A stretch of 64,000 nucleotides of DNA from Campylobacterales bacterium (GCA_024280575.1 JAJRPV010000024.1:1-64000), one strand, 5' to 3'. Positions 35,763-45,317 are shown, counted from the stretch's first letter. The notes: generated from the letters alone by a model not told the origin. Made by a program: numbers and translations.

Positions 35763-36599
35763 ATGGTAGAAATTTTTGACGCTATAAAAAAATCAGCCGT
35801 AAGAATAAAATGGCTTATAGAAAACGAAGATAGTGGCTATTCACAAAATATAAATGCTACAGGAGACACACAACTCAAACTTGACATAAAAACTGATTTG
35901 GTGATAGAAGAAGAATTTAGAAAAATTAGTAGTGTAAAAGAGATAATCAGCGAAGAAAAAGAAGAAAAAACACCTATTTATGAACACGGGAAATACATGG
36001 TCGGCTATGACCCACTTGATGGCTCAAGTCTGTTAGATGTAAATTTTAGTGTTGGCTCTATATTTGGCATTTATAAAGGTGGATATGACGGCAGGCATCT
36101 TGTAGCGGCTGTATATGTTATTTATGGCCCTGTGACTCAAATGGTCACTGCTTACGAAGATGTAGGGATGTATAAGTTAAATGAAAATAATGAATTTGCT
36201 TTTATTAAAAGTTTAGAATTAAAACAAAGCGGGCTTATAAATGCAACTGGAGGAACTCATAGTAATTGGTCTGATGAGCATAAAAAGATGATTGAAGAGA
36301 TATATTCTATGGGGCATAGACTAAGGTACTCGGGGGGAATGGTTCCTGATCTTCATCAAATACTTTTAAAAGGTGGAGGATTATTTTCATATCCTAGTAC
36401 AAGCGATCGTCCAAAAGGGAAACTTAGGATGGTATTTGAAGTATTTCCTTTTGCCTTTATATATGAAAAAGCCGGGGGCAAAGCAATTGATGGAAAAAGA
36501 AGACTATTGGATTTAACTCCATCTCATCCACATGATACCACACCTTGTTTTTTTGGTTCAGAAAAAGAGATAGAAACTGTTTTGAAATACAATGAATAA
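35763..36599 (+). CDS. fbp: Fructose-1,6-bisphosphatase class I, short Campylobacterota type
   Basis: This 278-aa protein has the class I phosphatase signature YDPLDGSSLLDVNFSVGSIF (~80) and KLRMVFEVFPFAFIYEKAGG (~219), but its C-terminal segment is HPHDTTPCFFG instead of HQRTPLIIG and its N-terminus is about 45 residues shorter. This short form matches the single Fbp of Campylobacter. With the 337-aa paralog at 33635 it may split FBP and SBP hydrolysis, or one may be differently regulated. Confidence 0.88.
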   Translation: MVEIFDAIKKSAVRIKWLIENEDSGYSQNINATGDTQLKLDIKTDLVIEEEFRKISSVKEIISEEKEEKTPIYEHGKYMVGYDPLDGSSLLDVNFSVGSIFGIYKGGYDGRHLVAAVYVIYGPVTQMVTAYEDVGMYKLNENNEFAFIKSLELKQSGLINATGGTHSNWSDEHKKMIEEIYSMGHRLRYSGGMVPDLHQILLKGGGLFSYPSTSDRPKGKLRMVFEVFPFAFIYEKAGGKAIDGKRRLLDLTPSHPHDTTPCFFGSEKEIETVLKYNE

Positions 36600-36786
36600 A
36601 GAAATTGAAAAGTACAAAGAGAAATTATCACAAACCAAACAAGATTTGGAAGAGTGCCAACAAAATTTACAATTGAAAAGTTGTTTTAATTGCGAAAAAC
36701 TATTTCATTGTGAAATTAGAAAAAGATATATAGATGCCGTTTATAATAGTATGTCTAAGGGACAAAGCGGCGGATTTGAATTTTAA
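36592..36786 (+). CDS. Small cysteine-containing protein, unknown
   Basis: A 64-aa protein with a coiled-coil N-half and three Cys in SCFNCEKLFHCEIRKRYIDA (~29-48). The CxxC...C set could bind a metal, but a fourth ligand is not obvious (a His is next to the last Cys). It overlaps fbp by 8 bp and precedes metG by 9 bp, so it is cotranscribed. I recognise no named family. Confidence 0.7.
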   Translation: MNKEIEKYKEKLSQTKQDLEECQQNLQLKSCFNCEKLFHCEIRKRYIDAVYNSMSKGQSGGFEF

Positions 36787-36795
36787 AGGATAAAA

Positions 36796-38715
36796 ATGTC
36801 ACCAAAAAAAGCTTTTGTAACCACTCCGATATATTATGTAAATGATATTCCGCATATTGGTCACGCTTACACAACCATCATAGCTGATACTATGGCAAGA
36901 TATTATAGATTAAAAGGATATGATACTTTTTTTCTAACAGGCACCGATGAACATGGTCAAAAAATTGAAGAAGCTGCTAAATCAAGGAATAGAACTCCTT
37001 CAGAGTATGCAGATGAAATAAGTGGCAAGTTTAAATCTCTTTGGGATGAGTTCGATATAAGTTATGATAAATTCATCAGGACTACAGATGCAGAACATAA
37101 ACTAGGCGTACAAAAAGCTTTTGAGGTTATGTTTGATAATGGAGATATATATAAAGGCTCATACGAGGGTCATTATTGCGTAAGTTGTGAAACATTTTTT
37201 ACTGATATTCAACTAATAGATGAAAATCTTTGTCCCGATTGCGGAAAAGAAACTAGAGTTGTCAAGGAAGAAAGCTACTTTTTTAGATTATCTAATTACC
37301 AAGAAAAACTTTTAAATTGGTACAACGATGATGAAAAATGTGTTTTACCAAAAGGTAAAAAGAACGAAGTTATCAGTTTTGTCAAGCAAGGGCTGAGAGA
37401 TTTATCTATCACAAGAACAAGTTTTGATTGGGGTATTAAATTGCCTCCAAAAATGAATGACAATAAGCATGTTATGTATGTTTGGCTTGATGCACTTTTA
37501 AATTATATCACAGCTCTCGGATACGGGACTGATGAAAAAAATATGAAATATTGGCCAGCAACCGTACAACTTGTTGGTAAAGACATACTTCGTTTTCATG
37601 CAATTTATTGGCCTGCATTTCTGATGAGTTTAGGACTTCCTTTGCCTAAACATGTAGCAGCACATGGGTGGTGGACAAGAAACGGTGAAAAGATGAGCAA
37701 ATCAAAAGGAAATGTTGTAGATCCAAAAGAAGTAGCAGATGCTTATGGTTTGGAAAACTTCAGATACTTTCTACTTAGAGAAGTTCCTTTTGGTCAAGAT
37801 GGAGATTTTTCACAAAAAGCTTTGATAGACAGAATAAACTCTGATTTAAGTAATGAGCTAGGAAATCTGCTAAATAGAATCATAGGGATGAGTAGTAAAT
37901 ATAGTAATTTTTCAATATCCTCAAAAGATGTTTTATCATACCATAAAAAAGAGTTACTAACAGCCATAGAACATCTCAAGATGGCAGAAACCAACTTAAA
38001 CGAATTGCAAACCAATAGATTTTTGGAAGAACTTTGGAAAGCATTGACGATTGCCAATCAATCCATAACAATTTATGAACCTTGGGTTAAAATAAAAAAT
38101 AATGAAAAAGATTTTGCACTTGCAACAGTTGCTATGGTAGCAAATATTTTAGCAAAAGTCTCAATTCTTTTACACCCTATTATGCCAAAAACTACTTCAA
38201 AAATAGCAGAGACTCTTAATTTTGATATTTCCAATAATTCCTATATTAGATTTATAGAAGATAATGATTTACTTGATGATTTTATCATTCAAAAAGTTCC
38301 TCCTCTTTTTCCAAAAATTGAAGCTGAACTTTTAGTAACTCCAGAACCAAGTATAAAAAATGAAAAAAATGAAAAGGTAGAAGTAGATTCATTAATCACA
38401 ATAGATCAATTTTTTCAAACAAAATTAAGAATAGGTACAATTATTGAAGCAGAAGAAGTTCCAAAAAGTAAAAAATTACTAAGATTGCAAGTTGATTTAG
38501 GGGATGAAAAACCAAGACAAATAGTTGCTGGTATCAAAGAGTATTACAATCCAGAATCTTTAGTAAATACACAAATTTGTGTAGTAGCAAATCTAAAACC
38601 TGCAAAAATTATGGGATTAGTTAGTGAAGGTATGCTTTTAGCAGCAAAAGATGAAAATGGATTGTCTCTTGTGAGACCTGAAAAAAATAGACAAAATGGT
38701 TCTTCTGTTGGATGA
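36796..38715 (+). CDS. metG: Methionyl-tRNA synthetase
   Basis: The class I synthetase motifs PHIGHAY (~17) and KMSKSKGNV (~298) are present, with a zinc-type cluster CVSCETFF...CPDCGKE (~124-146). The C-terminal ~110 residues form the EMAP-like tRNA-binding domain (FFQTKLRIGTIIEAEEVPKS), which also allows dimers. Length is 639 aa. Its stop overlaps the next gene by 4 bp. Confidence 0.96.
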   Translation: MSPKKAFVTTPIYYVNDIPHIGHAYTTIIADTMARYYRLKGYDTFFLTGTDEHGQKIEEAAKSRNRTPSEYADEISGKFKSLWDEFDISYDKFIRTTDAEHKLGVQKAFEVMFDNGDIYKGSYEGHYCVSCETFFTDIQLIDENLCPDCGKETRVVKEESYFFRLSNYQEKLLNWYNDDEKCVLPKGKKNEVISFVKQGLRDLSITRTSFDWGIKLPPKMNDNKHVMYVWLDALLNYITALGYGTDEKNMKYWPATVQLVGKDILRFHAIYWPAFLMSLGLPLPKHVAAHGWWTRNGEKMSKSKGNVVDPKEVADAYGLENFRYFLLREVPFGQDGDFSQKALIDRINSDLSNELGNLLNRIIGMSSKYSNFSISSKDVLSYHKKELLTAIEHLKMAETNLNELQTNRFLEELWKALTIANQSITIYEPWVKIKNNEKDFALATVAMVANILAKVSILLHPIMPKTTSKIAETLNFDISNNSYIRFIEDNDLLDDFIIQKVPPLFPKIEAELLVTPEPSIKNEKNEKVEVDSLITIDQFFQTKLRIGTIIEAEEVPKSKKLLRLQVDLGDEKPRQIVAGIKEYYNPESLVNTQICVVANLKPAKIMGLVSEGMLLAAKDENGLSLVRPEKNRQNGSSVG

Positions 38716-39710
38716 GAATTGAAGATATAATTCGTATTACCGATGGTCTTTTGCAAAACTTTCCATCCATTGATCAAATTGAGTCAAGAAAAATAGACTC
38801 TAACAAAATCAAAAGAGGGGATCTATTTTTAGATATTGATAATTCTTTGCATAACCAAAGAAAAGCAGTAGAAAATGGTGCATTTGCTGTGCTTTCTGAA
38901 GAAATTTCAAATATCACAGATAAAGAAATTGCTTGGATTGAAGTTGACTCACTTAGGCTTGCATGTGTAAAATTGGCAAGATATGAATTTAGCAAAAAAA
39001 ATGGTAAAATACTTTTTGTGGATGATATATCACAAGAAATTATACAAGGTACAACAAAGAATTTAGAGTTTACTAAACTCTTTTCAAATGTTTACAAAAC
39101 ACTTATTGCAATCATAGCCTCCGGAGAAAATATAAAGTTTACCTGTAGTGATGAAAGACTAGCATTTAGCTTGGACCCTTATTGCCATAAAATTGATTGC
39201 ACATATTCCCTTGAAATGTTTGAAACACGAAGTCCATTTTATACTTCTTTTATTTGCAATAATCGATTTTTTCATGATATCAAAATTCCAAATATCTTTG
39301 CAAAAAGACTTTGTGCAATTATTGCCTATTTTGAAGATAAAAATATAGAATTTAATGTGCAAAAACTTCATCTTAATAGACATTTTTCTCCTATATTTGT
39401 AAATTACGCTCTTTATAAAAAAGAATTTGGTCAAGGTGAAAAAGTAATCATTTTTGAAAACAACAAAGAAAACCTAGATTCAGAGATTAACTATTTGTCT
39501 AATTTTACTAATAATTTTATAATATGTGTGCCAAAAATATATAAGAATTATTTTTTACATCATAAAAATGTTTTTTTACTTAGTTGTGATGAAGAGGTAA
39601 AAGATTTAGCAAAAAAAGAGCATAGATATATTTTAGTTTTTGGCAAAAAAAATAATTATGAAAAGATGTTTAAGACAAAAGAAGAGAACACAAGGAGCTT
39701 GTTTCAATGA
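38712..39710 (+). CDS. Orphan protein with MurF-like N-terminal domain
   Basis: Residues 1-90 resemble the substrate-binding N-domain of MurF/MurE (IDSNKIKRGDLFLDI, then AVENGAFAVLSEE). The remaining ~240 residues have no visible GKT nucleotide motif of Mur ligases, so catalysis of that type is unlikely. It overlaps metG and ybeY by 4 bp each, which fixes it in a metG-ybeY operon. Function unknown. Confidence 0.6.
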   Translation: MRIEDIIRITDGLLQNFPSIDQIESRKIDSNKIKRGDLFLDIDNSLHNQRKAVENGAFAVLSEEISNITDKEIAWIEVDSLRLACVKLARYEFSKKNGKILFVDDISQEIIQGTTKNLEFTKLFSNVYKTLIAIIASGENIKFTCSDERLAFSLDPYCHKIDCTYSLEMFETRSPFYTSFICNNRFFHDIKIPNIFAKRLCAIIAYFEDKNIEFNVQKLHLNRHFSPIFVNYALYKKEFGQGEKVIIFENNKENLDSEINYLSNFTNNFIICVPKIYKNYFLHHKNVFLLSCDEEVKDLAKKEHRYILVFGKKNNYEKMFKTKEENTRSLFQ

Positions 39711-40126
39711 TTATAATACAAAACGATGAAAATTTTAATTTTAAAAAAGATTTAATAGAAAAAATTGCTAAAAATTTTTCACATAAAGACATAGAGTTAA
39801 TAATAACAAACGATGAAAATATGAAGAAGTTAAATTTTAAGTCAAGAGGTATTAACAGCACCACAGATGTGTTGAGTTTCCCTCTTGAAGAGATAGCTCA
39901 CACTCCTCTTGGCAGTATTGTTATAAACAAAGATAGTGTCATTAAAGTATCAAATAAATTGAAACATACACCAGAAGAAGAAATAGCACTACTTTTTGTT
40001 CACGGCTTACTTCACCTACTTGGCTATGATCACGAAAATGACAATGGGGAAATGAGAAAGAAAGAGGAAGAGATCATAAAAGAATATCATCTTCCAAAAA
40101 GTTTAATTGTAAGGATAGAGAAATAA
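39707..40126 (+). CDS. ybeY: Endoribonuclease YbeY
   Basis: YbeY acts in 16S rRNA 3' end maturation and ribosome quality control. The metal motif HGLLHLLGYDHEND (~104) is diagnostic, preceded by GINSTTDVLSFPLEE. Length is 139 aa. It overlaps the previous gene by 4 bp and abuts the exchanger gene with no gap. Confidence 0.94.
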   Translation: MIIIQNDENFNFKKDLIEKIAKNFSHKDIELIITNDENMKKLNFKSRGINSTTDVLSFPLEEIAHTPLGSIVINKDSVIKVSNKLKHTPEEEIALLFVHGLLHLLGYDHENDNGEMRKKEEEIIKEYHLPKSLIVRIEK

Positions 40127-41053
40127 ATGGACTATATAATTTTTGTCATATCTATGGCTTCTTTGGTATATGGTGCTAATCATATAGTCTTTCAATCAGA
40201 AAAAATTGCTCTGCATTTTAAAATACCTTCATTTATAATAGGTGCAACAATTATTGCACTTGGAACTAGTTTGCCGGAAATGGCGGCATCAGTTACCGCA
40301 AGTTGGCAAGGCAAATCCGATATGGCGGTTGCAAATATCATAGGAAGTGTTACTTTTAATATTTCTTTGGTGCTGGGTTTTATATTTTTAATAGCAAAAA
40401 ATCTAAACCCAAAAAGAGATAATTTTAAAAATGATAGTATTTGGATCATAGCTCCTCCTGTTTTATTTTTACTAATGGCATATGATGGAGTAATTAGTAG
40501 ATTAGATGGACTTATTTTTATATTTTTAATGCTTGCTTATTTATTATTTTTAAATTATGATAGAAAACTTTTTGAAGATGGGATAGATGAAGAAGCATTT
40601 AAAGAAAAATTTGACTGGATTAAAACTTCTTTTTTTCTAATATTAGGTTTTGTTTTTGTCATCTTAGGTGCTCAATACACAATACAAAGTGCTTCAAAAA
40701 TTGCTTTGGAGTTTGGCATTAGCGAGTGGGTTATAGCTCTATTTTTGATTGCTTTTGGAACTAGTTTGCCAGAACTTATAGTAAGCATAGTTGCTGTACG
40801 AAAAAATAATGCGGATATGGCAATAGGAAATATAATAGGTAGCAATGTAGCAAATTTTGCGGTGGTTCTTGGCTCCGCGGCTATAGTCAATCCTCTGAGT
40901 GTAAATTTAATAAAAAATGGATTTGATATTGCGTGTATGTTTGCATCTTCTATAATATTAATTTATTTGACGGCTACCAAACTATACAGTAAACCTGCTG
41001 GAATCATACTTCTTAGCATAATTGTTCTTATGATTAGTCATTCATTTGGATGA
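40127..41053 (+). CDS. Calcium/sodium exchanger family membrane protein (YrbG/CaxA type)
   Basis: The 308-aa protein has about ten membrane helices in two halves, each with the alpha-repeat of the CaCA superfamily: GTSLPEMAASVTA with NIIGSVTFNISLV (~48-85) and GTSLPELIVSIVA with NIIGSNVANFAVV (~207-245). It exchanges cations across the inner membrane; Ca for Na or H is usual. The end overlaps the convergent mrdA by 12 bp. Confidence 0.9.
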   Translation: MDYIIFVISMASLVYGANHIVFQSEKIALHFKIPSFIIGATIIALGTSLPEMAASVTASWQGKSDMAVANIIGSVTFNISLVLGFIFLIAKNLNPKRDNFKNDSIWIIAPPVLFLLMAYDGVISRLDGLIFIFLMLAYLLFLNYDRKLFEDGIDEEAFKEKFDWIKTSFFLILGFVFVILGAQYTIQSASKIALEFGISEWVIALFLIAFGTSLPELIVSIVAVRKNNADMAIGNIIGSNVANFAVVLGSAAIVNPLSVNLIKNGFDIACMFASSIILIYLTATKLYSKPAGIILLSIIVLMISHSFG

Positions 41054-42844
41054 TACTGTCTTAATATATCCTAGTTCTAAAAGTTTGTCATAAATTTTTG
41101 AAATTATTTCTCCAGCTGCCGATCCACCATGCCCACCATGTTCCACAATGGCGGTTACAACGAATTGTGGATTTTTATATGGACCATAAGTTGTAAGCCA
41201 GGCATGTGACCTTTTAAAATATTTTAACTCATTTTCCTTCATTCTTTTTTTATCGCCTTGGGGAATACCTACAACTTGAGCCGTACCTGTTTTCCCAGCA
41301 ATTTGGACTTTTGTATGAATATGACTAGTGGCAGTTCCGTGCAATGCATGAGTTACTTCATACATGTATTTTCTAATTTTCCTTAGGTAAAACTTGTCAT
41401 TTTTGGAAAAAATAGTAGTATCTTTTCCAAAATTTACTTTAGTTCCATCAACACTGCCTATCAAATGTGGTGTAATTCCAAAACCGGTAGCCAAAAGTGC
41501 GGTATATCTTGCGATTTGTATTGGTGTCACTAAAAAATAACCTTGACCAATAGAAGTAATGAGTGTCTCTCCTCTATACCAAGGTTGGTTATATTTATTC
41601 ATTTTCCATTTTTTCCCCGGAACTGTTCCGATAAATTCATTTGGAAGATCTACTCCTGTTTTTTCCCCAAAACCTAAGTCTTTAAGAGTAGGCGAAATTC
41701 TTTCAATCCCAACCTTTAATGCTCCATCGTAAAAATACACATCACAACTCTCTCTAATAGCTTTTTCCATATTAACATATCCGTGCCCCCCTTTTTTCCA
41801 GCATCTAAACTTTCTTTTTCCAAGCGTTATACTTCCACTGTCAAAAATAGTTGTTTGAGGTGTAATTAAGCCTGATCTCAAAAAAGCAAGCGCAACTCCC
41901 ATTTTTATAGTGGAGCCCGGTGGATAAAGTCCTTTGGTAATTTTATTTGTAAAGGGGTGGTTGAAATCACTAGATAAAGTTTTCCACTCTTTTTCACTTA
42001 TTCCGCTCACAAAGTTATTTAAATTATATTCAGGAAAACTTCCTGCTGCCAAGATTTTTCCATTTTTTACATTCATAACAATAATAGAACCACTTTTACC
42101 TTTAAAAAGATCAGAGATATATTTTTGAAGTCTAATATCGATAGTTAATGTAATATTTTTACTAGTCGGTAATTTTTTACTAATAGTTTGTATTTCTTTG
42201 TTAAATGCCGTTACTTTAACTTTTTTAATTCCTTTTTCTCCTTCAAGTACCTTATTATAATACTTCTCTACACCTGTTTTACCAATATACTCTGTAAGTT
42301 TTGAAATATTGTCTTTTTCCATCTCTTTTAAATTTGATTTACCGACATACCCTATCAAATGTGAAGCCAAATCACCATTTGGATAGTATCTTTTAGATGA
42401 AATCTTTATTTGTAGATTTTTATCCAAAGATAATTTTGTAAACTCTTTTATAATATTATCATATGACATAAAATCAATAACTCTCACATATTGATGTGCA
42501 TATGGTGAGTCCTGTTTTAAGTAAGATTTTTTTAGTTTATCAATTTTAATTAAAGGAAATAGTGATTTTAAAAAATATAATTCTTTTTCCAGTTTATTTA
42601 GATTTTTTTTAGAACTTAAACCTGGAGTAATTCCGATGGAAAATCCTAACTTATTTACTGCTAACGGTTTGCCGTTAATATCTGAAATTGAACCACGAAG
42701 AGGTGCTAACTCTTCAGTTTTTATTGCATTTTGCCTTGCTAAACCATCATAATATACATTTGATTTTATACTGATATAATATACTTTTGCAAGTAAAATA
42801 ATCCATATTGAAGAAAATAAAACTAAAGCAATTTTAATTTTCAA
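41042..42844 (-). CDS. mrdA: Penicillin-binding protein 2 (peptidoglycan transpeptidase, elongasome)
   Basis: The 600-aa protein has an N-terminal membrane anchor (~4-22), a PBP dimerisation domain and a transpeptidase domain: PGSTIKMG with the active Ser (~311), SCDVYFY (~355) and KTGTAQ (~530). It cross-links peptidoglycan during cell elongation. The start is TTG at 42844 with AGGGGC upstream. It follows an MreD-like gene, matching a rod-shape cluster. Confidence 0.93.
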   Translation of the reverse strand: MKIKIALVLFSSIWIILLAKVYYISIKSNVYYDGLARQNAIKTEELAPLRGSISDINGKPLAVNKLGFSIGITPGLSSKKNLNKLEKELYFLKSLFPLIKIDKLKKSYLKQDSPYAHQYVRVIDFMSYDNIIKEFTKLSLDKNLQIKISSKRYYPNGDLASHLIGYVGKSNLKEMEKDNISKLTEYIGKTGVEKYYNKVLEGEKGIKKVKVTAFNKEIQTISKKLPTSKNITLTIDIRLQKYISDLFKGKSGSIIVMNVKNGKILAAGSFPEYNLNNFVSGISEKEWKTLSSDFNHPFTNKITKGLYPPGSTIKMGVALAFLRSGLITPQTTIFDSGSITLGKRKFRCWKKGGHGYVNMEKAIRESCDVYFYDGALKVGIERISPTLKDLGFGEKTGVDLPNEFIGTVPGKKWKMNKYNQPWYRGETLITSIGQGYFLVTPIQIARYTALLATGFGITPHLIGSVDGTKVNFGKDTTIFSKNDKFYLRKIRKYMYEVTHALHGTATSHIHTKVQIAGKTGTAQVVGIPQGDKKRMKENELKYFKRSHAWLTTYGPYKNPQFVVTAIVEHGGHGGSAAGEIISKIYDKLLELGYIKTVSSK

Positions 42845-43310
42845 GTCTGCCCCTAAAAATGAATATACTCACAATGAAATCAAATGCAATATAATATATA
42901 TATTCAAATGAAAAACTAGGAAATTGTTTATTTAAAATATATGCAAAAAGGGAGTTAATAAAAAAATAGCCAATGTAAGCTACGATAATATATAAAAAAA
43001 TGATGCAATTTTTACATTTAAAATTATTTCTTATTCTCTCATCAAAAAGATAATAATATATAATAAATAAAACAACATAAGAAAATAGAAAAAAGCCTTT
43101 ATTTAATTCATAAAAACTTAGATATAAAAAACAAAGAACTATATAAGGAAATTTTTCTTCTTTTCCTATATTTATAATAATATAAGTAAAAAAAACACCG
43201 ACAAATGTCGGCATAAATAAAAAAGTATTTGAAAAAATCTGAAGAAACACTAAAAAAAGTGCAAATAGAGATAATTTTATATAATTCGGATAAGTGCTAT
43301 TTCGTCGCAT
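42834..43310 (-). CDS. MreD-like integral membrane protein
   Basis: The 158-aa protein is almost entirely membrane helices (about five) with very high F, I, Y and L content and no soluble domain. Its position directly before PBP2, overlapping by 11 bp, and its size fit an MreD analogue, but sequence similarity to MreD is not obvious. It overlaps argA by 34 bp. Confidence 0.55.
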   Translation of the reverse strand: MRRNSTYPNYIKLSLFALFLVFLQIFSNTFLFMPTFVGVFFTYIIINIGKEEKFPYIVLCFLYLSFYELNKGFFLFSYVVLFIIYYYLFDERIRNNFKCKNCIIFLYIIVAYIGYFFINSLFAYILNKQFPSFSFEYIYYIAFDFIVSIFIFRGRLEN

Positions 43311-43735
43311 ATAGGGAAAAATTTACATTTTATACAGTCTGCCCAAATTTTATTTGCGGGCAACTCTTCTTTTGCTATTTCTTTAAAATCAAGAGATTCA
43401 AAAAATTCCTTTTTATAAGTAAGAGTAAAAATTTGTTCAGCTCCTAGTCTTTTGGCTTCTTCTATATTTTTCTTAACTATATTTTTTCCTATCCCTTGGC
43501 CTCTTGCCTCTGGCGACACAACAAGACTTCTGATTTCTCCAAGTTTGTCTGTGTGAAAATGCAAGGCTCCAAATCCTACCAACTGCTCGTCAAGCTTCGC
43601 TAGTATATATGATCTAATATTTGTTGCTATTTCGTCATTATTTCTCTCCAATATAATGCCACTTTTCACTTCAGGTTCAACTAATTTCTGCATCTGTTTT
43701 ATATCTTTTAGAGTCGCTTGGATATATTTTATCAC
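43277..43735 (-). CDS. argA: N-acetylglutamate synthase, short GNAT type
   Basis: The 152-aa GNAT protein has the acetyl-CoA motif VSPEARGQGIGKNIV (~73) and the specific features of short ArgA: EIRSLVVSP, FTLTYKKEFFESLDF and a C-terminal cysteine segment CIKCKFFPICDE. It makes N-acetylglutamate, the substrate of ArgB at 11825. The start is GTG, overlapping the ysxC stop by one base. Confidence 0.85.
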   Translation of the reverse strand: MIKYIQATLKDIKQMQKLVEPEVKSGIILERNNDEIATNIRSYILAKLDEQLVGFGALHFHTDKLGEIRSLVVSPEARGQGIGKNIVKKNIEEAKRLGAEQIFTLTYKKEFFESLDFKEIAKEELPANKIWADCIKCKFFPICDEIALIRII

Positions 43736-44337
43736 TACGAGACCTCTTTAAAAAGAGAATCAAAAATAGATGAGAGAACTTTATCAATTCCATTTTTTTT
43801 ACTGCTTGAAGCAAGTAAGGCACATGGAAAATCTTTTCTTAATGCACTTTTTTCTTTTTGATTTAATTTGTCTGCTTTTGTAAAAACATGAAGTAGTTTT
43901 TGGTCAGCCCGCAAAAGATTTTTAATATACTCATCCACACTCTTATCTATCTCCAATTCCCTGTGTCTAGAATCTACTAAATGAATAAAAAGTCTTATAG
44001 AATTTCTTTTACTTAAGAAATTATTAAGATTTTTTTGCCACTCATTTTTAATAGATTTTGAAACTTTTGCATATCCAAACCCAGGTAAATCAACAAATCT
44101 AGCTATATATATTTGTTTTTCTTTCATAAATTTTACAGAAAAGAAATTGATTAACCTCGTTTTTCCCGGAGTTGATGAACTTTTAGCCAAACCTTTTCTA
44201 TTTACCAATGCATTTATAATTGAACTTTTTCCAACATTGCTCCTTCCTAAAAATACTACTTCGCTTATCCCATCAGGAAGAGAATCTTCTATCCCCTGTG
44301 CTGAAGTCAGAAACTCAGATTCTGTGATTTTTATCAC
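43735..44337 (-). CDS. ysxC: Ribosome biogenesis GTP-binding protein YsxC/EngB
   Basis: The GTPase motifs are GRSNVGKSSIIN (G1, ~31), TPGKTRLIN (G2), DLPGFGYAK (G3, ~82) and TKADKLN (G4, ~152). The protein helps 50S assembly. The start is GTG at 44337 overlapping the lptA stop as GTGA, and the length is 200 aa. Confidence 0.94.
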   Translation of the reverse strand: MIKITESEFLTSAQGIEDSLPDGISEVVFLGRSNVGKSSIINALVNRKGLAKSSSTPGKTRLINFFSVKFMKEKQIYIARFVDLPGFGYAKVSKSIKNEWQKNLNNFLSKRNSIRLFIHLVDSRHRELEIDKSVDEYIKNLLRADQKLLHVFTKADKLNQKEKSALRKDFPCALLASSSKKNGIDKVLSSIFDSLFKEVS

Positions 44338-44792
44338 TTCTTTTTATCCTGAATCTGAAATATAAATTTTACCGGTTTGTTTTTCTTCCCATCAACCTCA
44401 TAATAACCCCTTGCCTGATCCACTCTAATATTCTCACCGTATATTTTTTTGTCACTGTCCAATTCTTGCAAAAAGGCATTTTTCTCTATGATATATTTTA
44501 AAGTAAGGGGATTATATATAAGGGTATTTCCTTTTGCAAAATATCTCTTGCCTTTCATGGTTAATTTTGCCTTTGCATGACCAGAAGCAGTGTATAAAGT
44601 TGGCTGTTTTTTCTTATCAAAATTTACAACAACTTTGTCTGCTTTTAAATCATCTTTCCCTTTTACAATATGCACATTTCCTGTAAAAATAGAGATACCC
44701 TTTGTTTCATCTGCTGAAAATTTATCTGCAGTAATTACAACTTCACTTGCGCTTAGTATAGTTAGTGTTAAAAAAAATATGAAATACTTCAA
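44334..44792 (-). CDS. lptA: LptA, periplasmic LPS transport protein
   Basis: A signal peptide (~1-16) precedes an OstA-like beta-jellyroll (FTGNVHIVKGKDDLKADKVVVNF). LptA bridges LptC at the inner membrane to LptD at the outer membrane. The length of 152 aa is typical. lptC ends immediately upstream and ysxC overlaps downstream. Confidence 0.88.
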   Translation of the reverse strand: MKYFIFFLTLTILSASEVVITADKFSADETKGISIFTGNVHIVKGKDDLKADKVVVNFDKKKQPTLYTASGHAKAKLTMKGKRYFAKGNTLIYNPLTLKYIIEKNAFLQELDSDKKIYGENIRVDQARGYYEVDGKKNKPVKFIFQIQDKKK

Positions 44793-45317
44793 TTACTTAT
44801 CCATCCTTATAATTGTTTTAACCTTATCGGCTTTTATTATACCTTTTTGCATATCATAAATAAATGATTTGCCATAAGTTGTAATATTTTCTTTAGTGAG
44901 TACAAAAGAATTTCTACTACTTAATACTTTATTTTTTAAATCATATTTCAAACTATCCGTATTTAGGGCCAAATTATCGCTTCTTGTGTATTTGACATTT
45001 TTATCAAGATACAAAATATTTTTAGAAAGCAAACCTTGATCAGCTTTTAGATTATTAATTAAATTCAGTGCGCTTTTATGCAGAGCCTTGATTATATACA
45101 ATTTGTCATAATTCTTATATCTTTCTACTTTATTTGCCAATAAAATACTAGAAACGCCATTTTCTAAAATATTATAACTTTTTACATCATAGAGTTCGAC
45201 ATCAGGCTGCTTTTCGCCAAGGGCGTTATACTTTAGCGAATATGGATTTTTTGTTAATAAAAAAATCATAATTAATACAAAAAAAATTAAAAAATATTTT
45301 AGTAATTTTACAGCCAA
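44793..45317 (-). CDS. lptC: LptC-like LPS export protein
   Basis: The 174-aa protein has one N-terminal membrane helix (~8-22) and a periplasmic beta domain (LKYNALGEKQPDVELYDVKS, then DNLALNTDSLKYDLKNKVL). With LptA directly downstream and kdsC upstream (10-bp overlap), it fits LptC. Similarity to E. coli LptC is low, so the call leans on context. Confidence 0.78.
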   Translation of the reverse strand: MAVKLLKYFLIFFVLIMIFLLTKNPYSLKYNALGEKQPDVELYDVKSYNILENGVSSILLANKVERYKNYDKLYIIKALHKSALNLINNLKADQGLLSKNILYLDKNVKYTRSDNLALNTDSLKYDLKNKVLSSRNSFVLTKENITTYGKSFIYDMQKGIIKADKVKTIIRMDK

